In this document: in pieces, positions 13,453-24,489 of the stretch | How the letters are laid out: every line of letters starts with the position of its first letter | How positions within the stretch are numbered: the stretch's first letter is position 1 | The notes under the pieces: generated by a model | Databases searched by the model: none | Seen by the model: only the letters and a program-made list of their open reading frames with translations | What the model was told of the DNA's origin: nothing | Assembly (NCBI RefSeq): GCF_022539665.2 | Contig: NC_081340.1 | Location: 1,736,001 to 1,800,000, forward strand | DNA from: Daphnia carinata | Lineage: Eukaryota; Arthropoda; Branchiopoda; Diplostraca; Daphniidae | Direction: 5' to 3' | Length of the DNA stretch: 64,000 nucleotides | Translations under genes and position numbers: made by a program

Positions 13453-14055
13453 ATGGATAAGATAATAAAACAACAAAATGGTAAGTATAAAGATTATTAT
13501 GTTGGTTTTCAATTATTAATTATTGTTTATTAGATCAAATTATGAAGCTGCAGGCCCAGTTATTGGAACAACACAAAATATTAGATAACAACAAAGCTAA
13601 GGATGGTAGGCCTAATACGTAATGATTCTATTTATTTGCTTTTATTCATTCGGGTTTTGTAGCTCAAATTTTGAGTCTACAAGCACAGCTAGGGGAAAAG
13701 AACAAATTGGAATGGAACAGTTTCCAAACAGTGAAGGAGGTTTTTCAAAACTCATCCCTAACTGAATGTGAGGATGAGTTGGCATTAGGCGAACACAGCC
13801 AGGTACCTAAACTTTTCAAATAAGAATTCAAAATAAGTATAGGATTTTAAAAAACAATTTCTTATTGTTTAGTTATTCAGTCCACCACCTGACAGTGTGT
13901 TAAATTTAAATTCTGTTAGTGCTGCACTAAAAGAATCATTAGTAATAAGCCCATGCAGTGAAGGAACTGAACAATTGTGGACCGTATTTGGGCTGAAAAT
14001 GGTGTGGTACAGAAACCCAGAAATGGCACAAGTTCAACATGAAACATGGATTAGG
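13453..14055 (+). pseudogene. Coiled-coil reading frame of the repeat unit, copy 1 (frameshifted)
   Basis: Exons 13453-13480, 13534-13605, 13663-13802 and from 13873 read in phase. They begin MDKIIKQQN, then two similar amphipathic stretches (IMKLQAQLLEQHKILD and ILSLQAQLGEKNKLEW), then an acidic segment and LFSPPPDSVLNL. Family unknown; the Leu/Gln heptad pattern suggests a short coiled coil. Relative to the other copies, one G is missing after CAATTGTG near 13980, so the frame is lost from there. All copies differ in their lesions, so an intact ancestral gene is likely. Confidence 0.5.
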
Positions 14056-14930
14056 TACTTTTCGGTTTTTTGTCTATCGAAAAAGTATTTTTAATGCTAT
14101 TATTTTGCATTCACAGAATTTAACGGGGATCAAATCAAGTCTGGAAGTGTTACAGGATGGAAGAGTCAGCCTACAGATGAAAAAACACTGAGAGTGCATT
14201 ACCGTTAAGGTGTGAGGTAAATTAATAGAGTAATGCAAATTGCCTAATGAGAAGTACCATCTTGTGTGAATGAATCCTGTGTAACAGCAATCCTTTATAG
14301 TTCTGTTATAGCTAGAAGCCTCAAATAATTCTGCTTCTCTTGCTAAAGAACAACTTGTCCTTTACACTCAGAGTGTTGGTGAAGCTGGGTACCTAAATGG
14401 CCCTAAAGATGTTTCACTTCACTGGCATTGCAGAGATGAACATCATACATGGACTCTTTAGGTATGAAAGGATTTTTCTTCAAATAATTTTGAATTTATG
14501 ACGAAGAATTTCGCCTCCTTTTTGCCAACCAGGTCTTATCTACCAAAAAAAATTTTATCCAATAGGAAAGGATTTTCATGTACTTTGAACACAACTATCA
14601 ACAATGCAACATTCCACAGGTGCTAGTTTATCATTCAAGAGCCTTATACAATGAAGTTAATCTGCAATTTGTATGTCCTTTCCCAAGCTTCCACCAGAAG
14701 TTGAATCTATGAGTCATGTAAGTTCCATGATCAACAATTGATGTGTTTAACGGTGTTGTTTTTCTTTTCTCAATATAGGTTAATAGTAACATTGGATCTG
14801 AAAAGATTCTTGGTTGGGGCAAGACACTGAATAAATTGTATTGATTGGATGGATGACATGACATTGCTATACTTAATTCGGATTCCCCAAACGGTATTTG
14901 ATATTAAAAAAATTGAAGTGCATATCTGGG

Positions 14931-15300
14931 CTCCCTTCTTTTCTGAAGCCCCGTTTCCCCTTGACTCATAATAAGCCCGTAGGGGGTCATGCCCCTACTG
15001 TACGGTATATATAAAAACAACATATACCGAGGTTTGGAGGGCTCTGACCGGAAAGGGGACGTGGGGTGCCGCTTCGTCCGATGATGTGTTCACGGAGGGT
15101 GACGTGGCTGCCCACAAATCCGAACTAAAGGTTAATCGCTCCTGTAAAAATGTTCCAAATCTTCAGCTCTTCTTCCGGCTTCTCTTAGCCAATCACCGGG
15201 TAATCTCCCCGGTGGGTCAACAAGGCAGTGTCTCCCCCTGCCTGGGTTGACGGCAACTTTTGAAAGGGCTATTGTGCCTTTTTAAAGTTGCAAAAATAAT
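14931..15300 (+). other. Stem-loop-rich conserved block, copy 1
   Basis: In order: stem GTAGGGG/CCCCTAC near 14970; stem CGGTATAT/ATATACCG containing a TATATATAAAAA motif; a 160-base mixed segment; stem CACCGGG/CCCGGTG; and a composite stem GTCAAC-AGGCAG/CTGCCT-GTTGAC near 15215. It ends in a T run (near 15279) that could stop RNA polymerase III. No known RNA family was recognised. It recurs at 16200, 18345 and 20625 with all stems kept. Confidence 0.55.
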
Positions 15301-15597
15301 TGTAATGTGCAGAGAATTGTCAATAAAATTTTTTTTATAAAATATTTTTTGCAAAATTCGTTTCTTTCATTGTCTGTATTCGCTGTGTTCACACGTTACA
15401 CTTTTTATATTTAGCTTGCTTAATTCACCTTTATTGTTTTTGTCACCTTTGATGGTAAGCATTGTTTCCATTGGTTTATCGTTTACTTGTAAGTATTATT
15501 TATTACACTCTTTGAATTCTTCAACTTAGATTTAAGTACCAATCTGGATATTTTATGAAGTAATTTTGTATTATGTTTATTTCGTATTATTTCGTAT

Positions 15598-15660
15598 GGG
15601 AACCGATCCCCAGACATTCAGCGTGCAACGCCGATGCTCTAACATTGAGCCACGAGATAT
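15598..15660 (-). pseudogene. tRNA-like sequence at the inner end of the left palindrome arm
   Basis: The minus strand reads CGTGGCTCAATGTTAGAGC (A-box-like) and later GGGATCGGTTCCC (degraded B box). It is homologous to the element at 15946-16010 in the right arm. Stems are too mismatched for a working tRNA. Probably tRNA-derived repeat sequence. Confidence 0.5.
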
Positions 15661-15756
15661 ATATCTAAATATTTTATTATCGCATATCATATGTTATCGT
15701 CTAGGATGTTTATGCAGTCTTTCACAACTATATGTTTATCTTTCTATTGCTTCCAT

Positions 15757-15831
15757 AAGGTTCTTAGCTCTGTGGTAGAGCTTTTATCTGCGATACCTGT
15801 TACCCTGGGTTCAAACCTCAGTAGATGTGTA
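15757..15831 (+). pseudogene. tRNA-like sequence in the palindrome spacer
   Basis: Contains TAGCTCTGTGGTAGAGCTT (A box) and GGGTTCAAACCTC (B box) with the usual spacing, but the acceptor stem does not pair well. A tRNA pseudogene or SINE-like head lying between the two arms. Confidence 0.45.
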
Positions 15832-15945
15832 AAAATGAAGTAGAATAATGTAGAAGAGTATATTGCAGAATTGCATTTCAGTTTTATTCTAAGTGTAAAT
15901 GCAAGTCCACAAGTGACTAGAAAAAAAAGCCAACTTATAATCATA

Positions 15946-16010
15946 TGATTCGTGGCTCATTGGTAGAGCATCGGCGAGGTATGCCGAACACCCATGGTTC
16001 GATCCCTGGA
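15946..16010 (+). pseudogene. tRNA-like sequence at the inner end of the right palindrome arm
   Basis: GTGGCTCATTGGTAGAGCA and GGTTCGATCCC match the A and B boxes well, better than the left-arm counterpart. Anticodon-arm pairing around GGTATGCC is plausible, but the acceptor stem is unpaired. Could still recruit RNA polymerase III (inference). Confidence 0.5.
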
Positions 16011-16199
16011 TAATAATAGAATGCTTACAGATAAACGATAAACCAATACCCGTCACCTTACCATCTAATGTGACAAAAACAAATAAAGCAAAGCCAAAAA
16101 AAAAAATTGGTAAATGCAATGTGTGAACAAAGCTAACACAGACAATGAAAGAAACGAATTTTGCAAAAAATATTTTATAAAAAAAATTTTATTGACAAT

Positions 16200-16590
16200 T
16201 CTCTGCACATTACAATTATTTTTGCAACTTTAAAAAGGCACAATAGCCCTTTCAAAAGTTGCCGTCAACCCAGGCAGGGGGAGACACTGCCTTGTTGACC
16301 CACCGGGGAGATTACCCGGTGATTGGCTAAGAGAAGCCGGAAGAAGAGCTGAAGATTTGGAACATTTTTACAGGAGCGATTAACCTTTAGTTCGGATTTG
16401 TGGGCAGCCACGTCACCCTCCGTGAACACATCATCGGACGAAGCGGCACCCCACGTCCCCTTTCCGGTCAGAGCCCTCCAAACCTCGGTATATGTTGTTT
16501 TTATATATACCGTACAGTAGGGGCATGACCCCCTACGGGCTTATTATGAGTCAAGGGGAAACGGGGCTTCAGAAAAGAAAGGAGCCCAGA
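16200..16590 (-). other. Stem-loop-rich conserved block, copy 2
   Basis: Inverted copy of the block at 14931-15300. Exact stems: 16264-16299 (GTCAAC...GTTGAC with an inner AGGCAG/CTGCCT), 16301-16321 (CACCGGG, loop GAGATTA, CCCGGTG) and about 16517-16537 (GTAGGGG...CCCCTAC). Confidence 0.55.
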
Positions 16591-17429
16591 TATGCACTTC
16601 AATTTTTTTAATATCAAATACCGTCTGGGGAATCCGAATTAAGTATAGCAATGTCATGTCATCCATCCAATCAATACAATTTATTCAGTGTCTTGCCCCA
16701 ACCAAGAATCTTTTCAGATCCGATGTTACTATTAACCTATATTGAGAAAAGAAAAACAACACCGTTAAACACATCAATTGTTGATCATGGAACTTACATG
16801 ACTCATAGATTCAACTTCTGGTGGAAGCTTGGGAAAGGACATACAAATTGCAGATTAACTTCATTGTATAAGGCTCTTGAATGATAAACTAGCACCTGTA
16901 GAATGTTGCATTGTTGATAGTTGTGTTCCCAGTACATGAAAATCCTTTCCTATTGGATAAAATTTTTTTTGGTAGATAAGACCTGGTTGGCAAAAAGGAG
17001 GCGAAATTCTTCGTCATAAATTCAAAATTATTTGAAGAAAAATCCTTTCATACCTAAAGAGTCCATGTATGATGTTCATCGCTGCAATGCCAGTGAAGTG
17101 AAACATCTTCAGGGCCATTTAGGTACCCAGCTTCACCAACACTCTGAGTGTAAAGGACAAGTTGTTCTTTAGCAAGAGAAGCAGAATTATTTGAGGCTTC
17201 TAGCTATAACAGAACTATAAAGGATTGCTGTTACACAGGATTCATTCACACAAGATGGTACTTCTCATTAGACAATTTGCATACTCTATTACTTTACCTC
17301 ATACCTTAATGGTAATGCACTTTCAGTGTTTTTCAACTGTAGGCTCACTCTTCCATCCTGTAACACTTCTAGACTTGACTTGATCCCCCACTAGAATTCT
17401 GTGAATGCAAAATAATAGCATTAAAAATA

Positions 17430-18064
17430 CTGTTGCGATAGACAAAAAACCGAAAAGTACCTAATTCATGTTTTATGTTGAACTCGTGCTATTTCTGGGT
17501 TTCCGTACCACACCCATTTTCAGCCCAAATACGGTCCCACAATTGTTCAATTCCTTCGCTGCATGGACTTATTACTAACAATTCTTTTAGTGCAGCACTA
17601 ACAGAATTTAACTTTAACACACTGTCAGGTGGTAAACTAATAACTAAACAATAAATAATTGTTTTTTAAAATTCTATACTTATTTTGAATTCTTATTTGA
17701 AAAGTTTAAGTACCTGACTGTGTTCGCCTAATGCCAATTCATCCTCATGTTCAGTTAGGGATGAGTTTTGAAAAACCTCCTTCACTGTTTGGAAACTGTT
17801 CCATTCCAATTTGTTCTTTTCCCCTAGCTGAGCTTGTAGACTCAAAATTTGAGCTACAAAACACAAATGAATAAAAGCAAATAAATAGAATCATTATGTA
17901 TAAGCCCTTACCATCCTTAGCTTTGCTGTTATCTAATATTTTGTGTTGTTCCAATAATTGGGCCTGCAGCTTCATAATTTGATCTAATAAACAATAATTA
18001 ATAATTGAAAACCAATATAATAATGTTTATACTTACCATCCTTTTGTTGTATTATCTTATCCAT
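17430..18064 (-). pseudogene. Coiled-coil reading frame of the repeat unit, copy 2
   Basis: Mirror image of copy 1, beginning MDKIIQQKD at 18064 with the same splice sites. Here a short deletion just inside the fourth exon (near 17632) shifts the frame, whereas copy 1 is intact at that point. Downstream it keeps the G that copy 1 lost and reads QLWDRIWAENG. Confidence 0.5.
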
Positions 18065-18344
18065 TTTTCATTTGTTCCTCCATTCACGCGTTATTCTCCA
18101 TCCACGCTACTGAACTAACTGCGAATGGCATCCAATGGACTGAAATTGCCTACGCCAGTAATAACGAGTCTGAGCGGTAGATGGCTACGTGTCGGAAAAA
18201 AAGAAAAAAGTGTGATTTTTTTTTTTTTTTTGGCGAAATTTTTTTTTTTTTTTGTGTAAAACGGATTGCCATAAGCGAACACAGATAGTGAAAGAAACAA
18301 ATTTTGCAAAAAACATTTTATAAAAAAAAATTTATTGACAATTC

Positions 18345-18730
18345 TCTGCACATTACAATTATTTTTGCAACTTTAAAAAGGCACAGTAGCCCTTTCAAAA
18401 GTTGCCGTCAACACAGGCAGGGGGAGACGCTGCCTTGTTGACCCACCGGGGAGATTACCCGGTGATTGGCTAAGAGAAGCCGGAAGAAGAGCCGAAGATA
18501 TGGAACATTCTTACTGGAGCGATTAACCTTTAGTTCGGATTTGTGGGTAACCACGTCGCCCTCCGTGAACACATCATTGGACTAAGTGGACCCCCACGTC
18601 CCCTTTCCGGCCAGAGCCCTCCAAACCTCGGTATATGTTATTTTTATATATACCGTACAGTAGGGGCATGACCCCCTACGGGCTTATTACGAGTCAAGGG
18701 GAAACGGGGCTACGGAAAGGAAGGGAGCCC
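18345..18730 (-). other. Stem-loop-rich conserved block, copy 3
   Basis: Same order of stems as copies 1 and 2. The few differences fall in bulges or loops, for example CC to CA beside the GTCAAC stem. A second conserved block, not protein-coding on inspection. Confidence 0.5.
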
Positions 18731-19589
18731 AGATATGCACTTCAATTTTTTAAATATAAAATACCGTCTCGGGAATCCAAATGAAGTATAGAAATGTCAT
18801 GTAATCCATTCAATCATTACAATTTATTCAGTGTCTTGCCCCAACCAAGAATCTTTTCAGATCCAATGTTACTATTAACCTATGCTGAGAAAAGAAAAAC
18901 AACACCATTAAGCATCTCAATTGTTGCTCATGTGACTTACATGACTTATAGATTCAACTTCTGGCAGAAGCTTGGGAAAGGCCATACAAATTGCATATGA
19001 AAATCATTGTATAAGGCTCTTGAATGATAAAATAGCACCCCTAGAAGGTTGCATTGTTGATAGTTGTGTTCCCAGTATGCTGAAAATCCTTTCCTATTGG
19101 ATAAATTTTTTTTTTTTAGATTAGACATGGTTGGCAAAAAGCAGGAGAAATGCTTTGTCATAAATTCAAAAAATTTTCCAGAAAATTCCTTTCATACCCA
19201 AAAAGTCCATGTATGATGTTCATCGCTGCAATGCCAACGAAATGAAACATCTTTAGGGCCATTTAAGTACCCAGCTTCACCAACACTCTGAACATAAAGG
19301 ACAAGTTGTTCTTTAGCAAGAGAAGCAGAATTATTTGAGGCTTCTAGCTGTGACAGAACTATAAAGGATTGCTGTTACACAGGATTCATTCACACAAGAT
19401 GGTACTTCTCATTAGACAATTTGCATACTCTATTACTTTACCTCATACCTTAATGGTAATGCACTTTCAGTGTTTTTCAACTGTAGGCTCACTCTTCCAT
19501 CCTGTAACACTTTTAGTTTTGATTTGATCCCCCACTAAAATTCTGTGAATGCAAAATAATAGCATTAAAAATACTTTTTCGATAGACAA

Positions 19590-20209
19590 AAAACGGAAAA
19601 GTACCTAATTCATGTTTTATGTTGAACTCGTGCTATTTCTGGGTTTACGTACCACACCCATTTTCAGCCCAAATACGGTCCCACAATTGTTCACTTCCTT
19701 CGCTGCATGGACTTATTACTAACAATTCTTTTAGTGCAGCACTAACAGAATTTAACTTTAACACACTGTCAGGTGGTAGACTGAATAACTAAACAATAAA
19801 TAATTGTTTGTTAAAATTCTATACTTATTTTGAATTCTTATTTGGAAAGTTTAGGTACCTGACTGTGTTCGCCTAATACCAATTCATCCTCATGTTCAGT
19901 TAGGGATGAGTTTGGAAAAACCTCCTTCAGTGTTTGGAAACTGTTCCGTTCCAATTTGTTCTTTTCCCCTAGCTGAGCTTGTAGACTCAAAATTTGAGCT
20001 ACAAAACACAAATGAATAAAAGCAAATAAATAGAATCATTACGTATTAGGCCTTACCATCCTTAGCTTTGCTGTTATCTAATATTTTGTGTTGTTCCAAT
20101 AATTGAGCCTGCAGCTTCATAATTTGATCTAATAAACAATAATTAATAATTGAAAACCGGTATAATAGTATTTATAATTACCATCCTTTTGTTGTATTAT
20201 CTTATCCAT
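19590..20209 (-). pseudogene. Coiled-coil reading frame of the repeat unit, copy 3
   Basis: Starts MDKIIQQKD at 20209 with the same four exons. The LFSLPPDSV junction that is broken in copy 2 is intact here, but a TAA appears where the other copies read GTETQK. Another independent lesion in the same frame. Confidence 0.45.
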
Positions 20210-20420
20210 TTTTCAATTGTTCCTCCAGCTACGCCTTATTCTCTCCATCCACGCTACTGAACTAACTGCGAATGGCATCCAATGGACTGAAATTGCCTAC
20301 GCCAGTAATAACGAGTCTGAGCGGTAGATGGCTACGTGTCGGAAAAAAAGAAAAAAGTGTGATTTTTTTTTTTTTTTTTTGGCGAAATTTTTTTTTTTTT
20401 TTTTTTTAAAACGGATTGCC

Positions 20421-22420
20421 ATAAGTATATACCAAAAATAAAAATTATAAATATTAGCTTAACATAAATGGAGGCAAAAACAATAAAAATTAAAGGTGAA
20501 TTGAGCAAGCTAAATAAAAAATAATTGAAAAATGAAATGTGTGAAACTGTGAACACAGCGGAAAGTGGCAATGAAAGAAACAAATTTTGCAAAAAATATT
20601 TTTAAAAAAATTTTATTGACAACTCTCTGCACATTAAAATTTTTTTGCAACTGTAAAAAGGCATAATAGCCCTTTCAAAAGTTGCCGTCAACCCAGGCAG
20701 GGGGAGACACTGCCTTGTTGACCCACCGGGGAGATTACCCGGTGATTGGCTAAGAGAAGCCGGAAGAAGAGCCGAAGATATGGAACATTTTTACTGGAGC
20801 GATTAACCTTTAGTTCGGATTTGTGGGTAGCCACGTCGCCCTCCGTGAATACATCATCGGACTAAGCGGACCCCCACGTCCCCTTTCCGGCCAGAGCCCT
20901 CCAAACCTCGGTATGTTATTTTTATATATACCGTACAGTAGGGGCATGACCCCCTACGGGCTTATTATGAGTCAAGGGGAAACGGGGCTACGGAAAGGAA
21001 GGGAGCCCAGATATGCACTTCAATTTTTCAAATATTAAATACCGTTTTTAAATGAGAATGTGAATAAAATATGGAAATTCCATGTAGTGTATCCAATCAT
21101 AATACTTCATTCAGTACCTTGCCCCAAACAAGGAACCCTTTCAGATCAAAATTTATGATTAATCTCTATAATAAAAAAGTAAAACTCCATTAAGCATAAA
21201 AACTATTGTTTCATATATATATTTCATACCTTATATGATTCGTGAATTGATTGCTTAGCATATTCTTCTGGGAGAAGCTACGGAAGAGACAACTGGAAAT
21301 GATAACATACTTGATATGTACACGTAGGCTACAACATACGACACGTCCCATTGGAGCTTGCATCGTTGAAAGACACGTTCCCAGAATGAACAAAATCCTT
21401 TCCTATTGAATAGGGAAGAGTTACGTAGATAATACATAATTATATAAAAGCTTCATTTTTACTTACAAGTAAATTTTAAGAAGAAGAAATCGGTCCTTGA
21501 AATGTTAGTGAATAAGAACATAATCCGTTAATGTAACACCTGCAACATCAAACCTGAATCTCATTCAAAATTAAAATTCCAATTAGACAACCAAATAGCA
21601 AACTCATAACAAATAAGGATAATATTGGCTGAGTCATGTATGTGAAAGTGTTTTGTTTAAAGTAAACTTGCAGACCAGCTGTCATTTGTAATTAGGCAAT
21701 CATTTCTCTCATCCTCAAGCCAAGATAAATTTCATAAGAAACACACCCCCACCTCAACTTGTGATTGACAAGTCATGAAAATTTACACCTTTGCTGCCAA
21801 CCTTTCTTACATCTGGGATTGCTGGCCGCAGTGAGAATCCTTTCCAAATTCACTATAACCATTCAGCTATGAAAAGAAAGAAAATATGTCACACTGCTCA
21901 ATTTTGTCGGGCCCACTGTAAATCAACTGATCAGGAGTTTGGTTCCTTTAAGTTCGAAACCGATAACAATCCCAGTGGATTGAATGACTAAAGAATCAAT
22001 AATTGCATGTTAAAATTATACACTTGTTTTGAATTCTTACTTTAAAAATTTAAGTACCTGACCGAGTTCACCAACTTGCTCATTAAACTTCTCTTGAAGC
22101 ACAACTTCTTCAACATAAATCATTTCTACAAATTAATTATATCACTGAGACCCTATAAAAATTTATTATAACACCATGATAAACCATAATTAATCAATAA
22201 TTACCGTCAAGTCTATCCATAACTATTAACTGCTGCTGTCCGTGCGTATGTGCTAGCTGCCGTCGTCCTAACTCCTAACTAGTTGCTATCATTATGAATT
22301 TATGTAGTTACACAGACGACGGTAGATGGCTAAGAGGGAAAAAAAGAAAAAAAAGTGCGATTTTTTTTTTATAAAAAAGTGTCGGTCTTTTTTTCTGTTT
22401 CACTGCTGACGCCATCTACC
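20421..22420 (-). repeat. Fourth, strongly diverged copy of the repeat unit
   Basis: The stem-loop block (20625-21015) is almost unchanged, but the gene part is highly diverged: a remnant of the second segment reads NRKGFCSFWERVFQRC near 21390, and the first exon is reduced to MDRLD at 22220. The end carries the same A/T homopolymers. GGTAGATGGC (22321-22330) and GCCATCTACC (22411-22420) form an inverted pair around them. Confidence 0.6.
20625..21015 (-). other. Stem-loop-rich conserved block, copy 4
   Basis: The composite GTCAAC/GTTGAC stem, the CACCGGG/CCCGGTG hairpin and the GTAGGGG/CCCCTAC hairpin are base-for-base the same as in copy 2, although the rest of this repeat copy is heavily diverged. 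Confidence 0.55.
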
Positions 22421-22730
22421 TTAGGTTTATAGTTAATTCTCTATATATACCCATTGAAAATTTCCGCTACATCGCATTAGCGCTGTAGCGTACTGGCGCG
22501 CTAGCATTTTTTCAAATATTCGGTGTATTTCAAAAACGATTAATTTAATGAAAGTAGTGTTAACATCAAGACAATAAAACAGGTTAGTTTTGCGATCAAA
22601 TTTTTTAAAACTGTATTGACAACTCTCCAAAGTCCAATGCCGCGATCCCCTAAAAGGCAAGCCAGTTTCAATTGTAATTATATTTTAATTATTAGTTAAG
22701 GTACCGTTATTGGAAGTCGCAACTGTACAT

Positions 22731-24489
22731 CTATAACACGTGCCCTGGTGGGGGCACAACTGGACCGGGATAAGCACCGTATACTTTTTTCTTACATACT
22801 TTTTGTTGACAAGGTTGGCATAGTGTTTTTTTATGTTCCGCTCTACCAAAATAATTCACAGGAGCTTTCATCCTTCTGTTCTCTATTACTTCTTCATCTT
22901 GGTGAGTGTATGAACAGTTGTTGTAATAATAGTAGTCAATCTCCATATATAGATAATCCAAAACCACATCAATTTCTTCCGGCTGCAAGTCTCCTGTATA
23001 GTACTCTTTACCCTGTTATCAACAAATGATTACTATTTTTGTTATCAACGTCCCAAATACGAGATGATAACATACATTTGTAGTGCCGGGGCATTTAAGA
23101 CACTTTTGACCCAGCACATGAACAGCTACCTCGCCGATACGTATTCCCTCGCTGTTAGGTGGGTTTTGCCAAATCCAGAAGCTTACCCAACCCCTTTTCG
23201 ATTCCCAAACGTATCCGCATTTCTGAATAGATGATAAGTGAGTGAGAGGAGAAAATACGCTTACAAATTACCATGGAGGTAAATTTGGACCATTGTTTAC
23301 CGGGCATCTAAACCCCGCCTCCACTTTCTCTCCAAGGAAATGTTCCCATTTCTTTTCTCGTCTAAGAGGATGATCCTTGGTGACCTTCTCCAGGCTCATA
23401 ATCCACTTATCTGAGGGATTTTTGTTGGTAAAGCGATCAAACTTGCCATGAAAACTCAGCTCCCACTCGGTTTGGATTCTGTGGTAGAAGAAACATAGTA
23501 CTTGATTAAATGTTCAATAGTATAAAATATCCTACTGCTTTGGAGTTTTATCCCATCGGGTTTTCAATTTTGTGTAACGGTTAGTTTCAATCGGTTGTTT
23601 TTCTGGCAACTGATTTGGTTTAAGATTTCGCGGTTTCAGATGAATATCGGGTTTGACGGGAGGTGAATGACCACAGGAAGCGACATTTCCTTCTAATGTC
23701 ACGGTCTCGGGTATCACACTCACATTATTTCGTAGAGCCTTGCTTTTTTCTCCCTTCTTCAATCTCCCCCCGCGAAATTTTCTTCGGTTTTCGATGGAAG
23801 TTTCGTCGTTCTCTGTGTATTGGCATTCGTAAAACAACCACCCAATTTGCATCTTCAGGTATGAGACTACGGCCTCCACTTCGTCTTGGTAAACGTCAAT
23901 TAAAGGCATCTAAGAATTTGAAAAAATAACATTCTGTAAGTGATACAGCATAGCAATGCAAGTAGATATGAAAAAACAACTTTTAAAATCATACCTTAAT
24001 GGAGCCACAGCTTTCCTTGTTGGGACATAACTCTTGTTTTACCCAAACAATCACCTTTCCTTCATTTTCAGAATCTACATAGTTCACCAATGAGTAGTAA
24101 AAATAAACAACACCAGTATCTGTTACCCAAATATGGCCACAATCCTAATTGATGAAACGTTGTTGTTAGCACAGTTTAAAATGCATCTAAAAACTGTTTA
24201 CCTTGCATTTGCAGGCCATGCTTAGCCTCTCCTGTAATGAATTTCCCCATTCATTTGATTGGGGACATTCTTCAGTTACTGTAAGCATCCATTCATCTGG
24301 AAAATGTTTAAACTGGTCCTTGAACATTTTATGCCACCTATTTAACATCCTTTTGATGGAAACATTTTTTATACAGAAAATTGTAATAATTGCTGTATTG
24401 TTTCAATACCTGTTTTCAATTTTATCCCATCGCCTCAATCCTTTGGCTCTCCCTGTTCTACCAATTTTGGGCTGATCTGACTTTGACAT
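22731..24489 (-). CDS. Protein with two tandem 3CxxC-type zinc-finger domains (receptor-transporting-protein-like)
   Basis: Seven exons: 24410-24489, 24202-24337, 23995-24144, 23536-23909, 23301-23478, 23076-23222 and 22731-23012; 448 residues with phase kept throughout. Domain 1 (residues about 20-160): RWHKMFKDQF, then CKCKDCGHIW, then a Cys pair and a YLKMQIGW helix. A Lys-rich linker follows. Domain 2 (residues about 240-430): QTEWELSFHGKF, FRCPKCGYVW, HVLGQKCLKC, YLYMEIDYY and a CQPC near the end. The order W...F / CxxC.W / H.G..C..C matches the zf-3CxxC domain of vertebrate RTP proteins, which chaperone odorant receptors, and of related fungal and invertebrate proteins. The tail is Pro/Gly-rich and, unlike RTPs, shows no membrane anchor. 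Both halves share exon borders, so an internal duplication is likely. Function unknown. Confidence 0.75.

Larger units (their letters stand above)
13220..18280. repeat. About 5 kb imperfect palindrome (two inverted copies of a 2.3 kb unit)
   Basis: The left arm runs about 13220-15660 and the right arm about 15945-18280, with a spacer near 285 bases. Outer ends share ATGGCAATCCGTTTTA beside long A/T homopolymers and the CACACTTTTTT tract; inner ends share a tRNA-like sequence. A 77-codon open frame on the outer-facing strand (14631-14864 minus, 16651-16884 plus) translates identically in both arms, so identity is very high. Within each arm, reading inward from the outer end, come a coiled-coil reading frame, a second conserved coding-like segment and a stem-loop-rich block. 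The unit also occurs as two more direct copies downstream. It could be a mobile element or a segmental duplication; no transposase, reverse transcriptase or clear target-site duplication was recognised. Confidence 0.8.
18281..20420 (-). repeat. Third copy of the 2.1 kb repeat unit, direct to copy 2
   Basis: Abuts copy 2 directly: copy 2 ends AAACGGATTGCCATAA and copy 3 starts GCGAACACAGATAGTG. It contains the stem-loop block (18345-18730), the coding-like segment near 18794-19161 and the coiled-coil frame (to 20209), and ends in the same ACGGATTGCCATAAG after long T runs. It lacks the tRNA-like inner end. Confidence 0.75.

Noticed and set aside
14631-14864. A 77-codon frame repeated at 16651-16884 and partly at 18794
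   Set aside because: It is antisense to the spliced coding-like segments of the repeat unit; its conservation follows from copy identity, not from evidence of translation.
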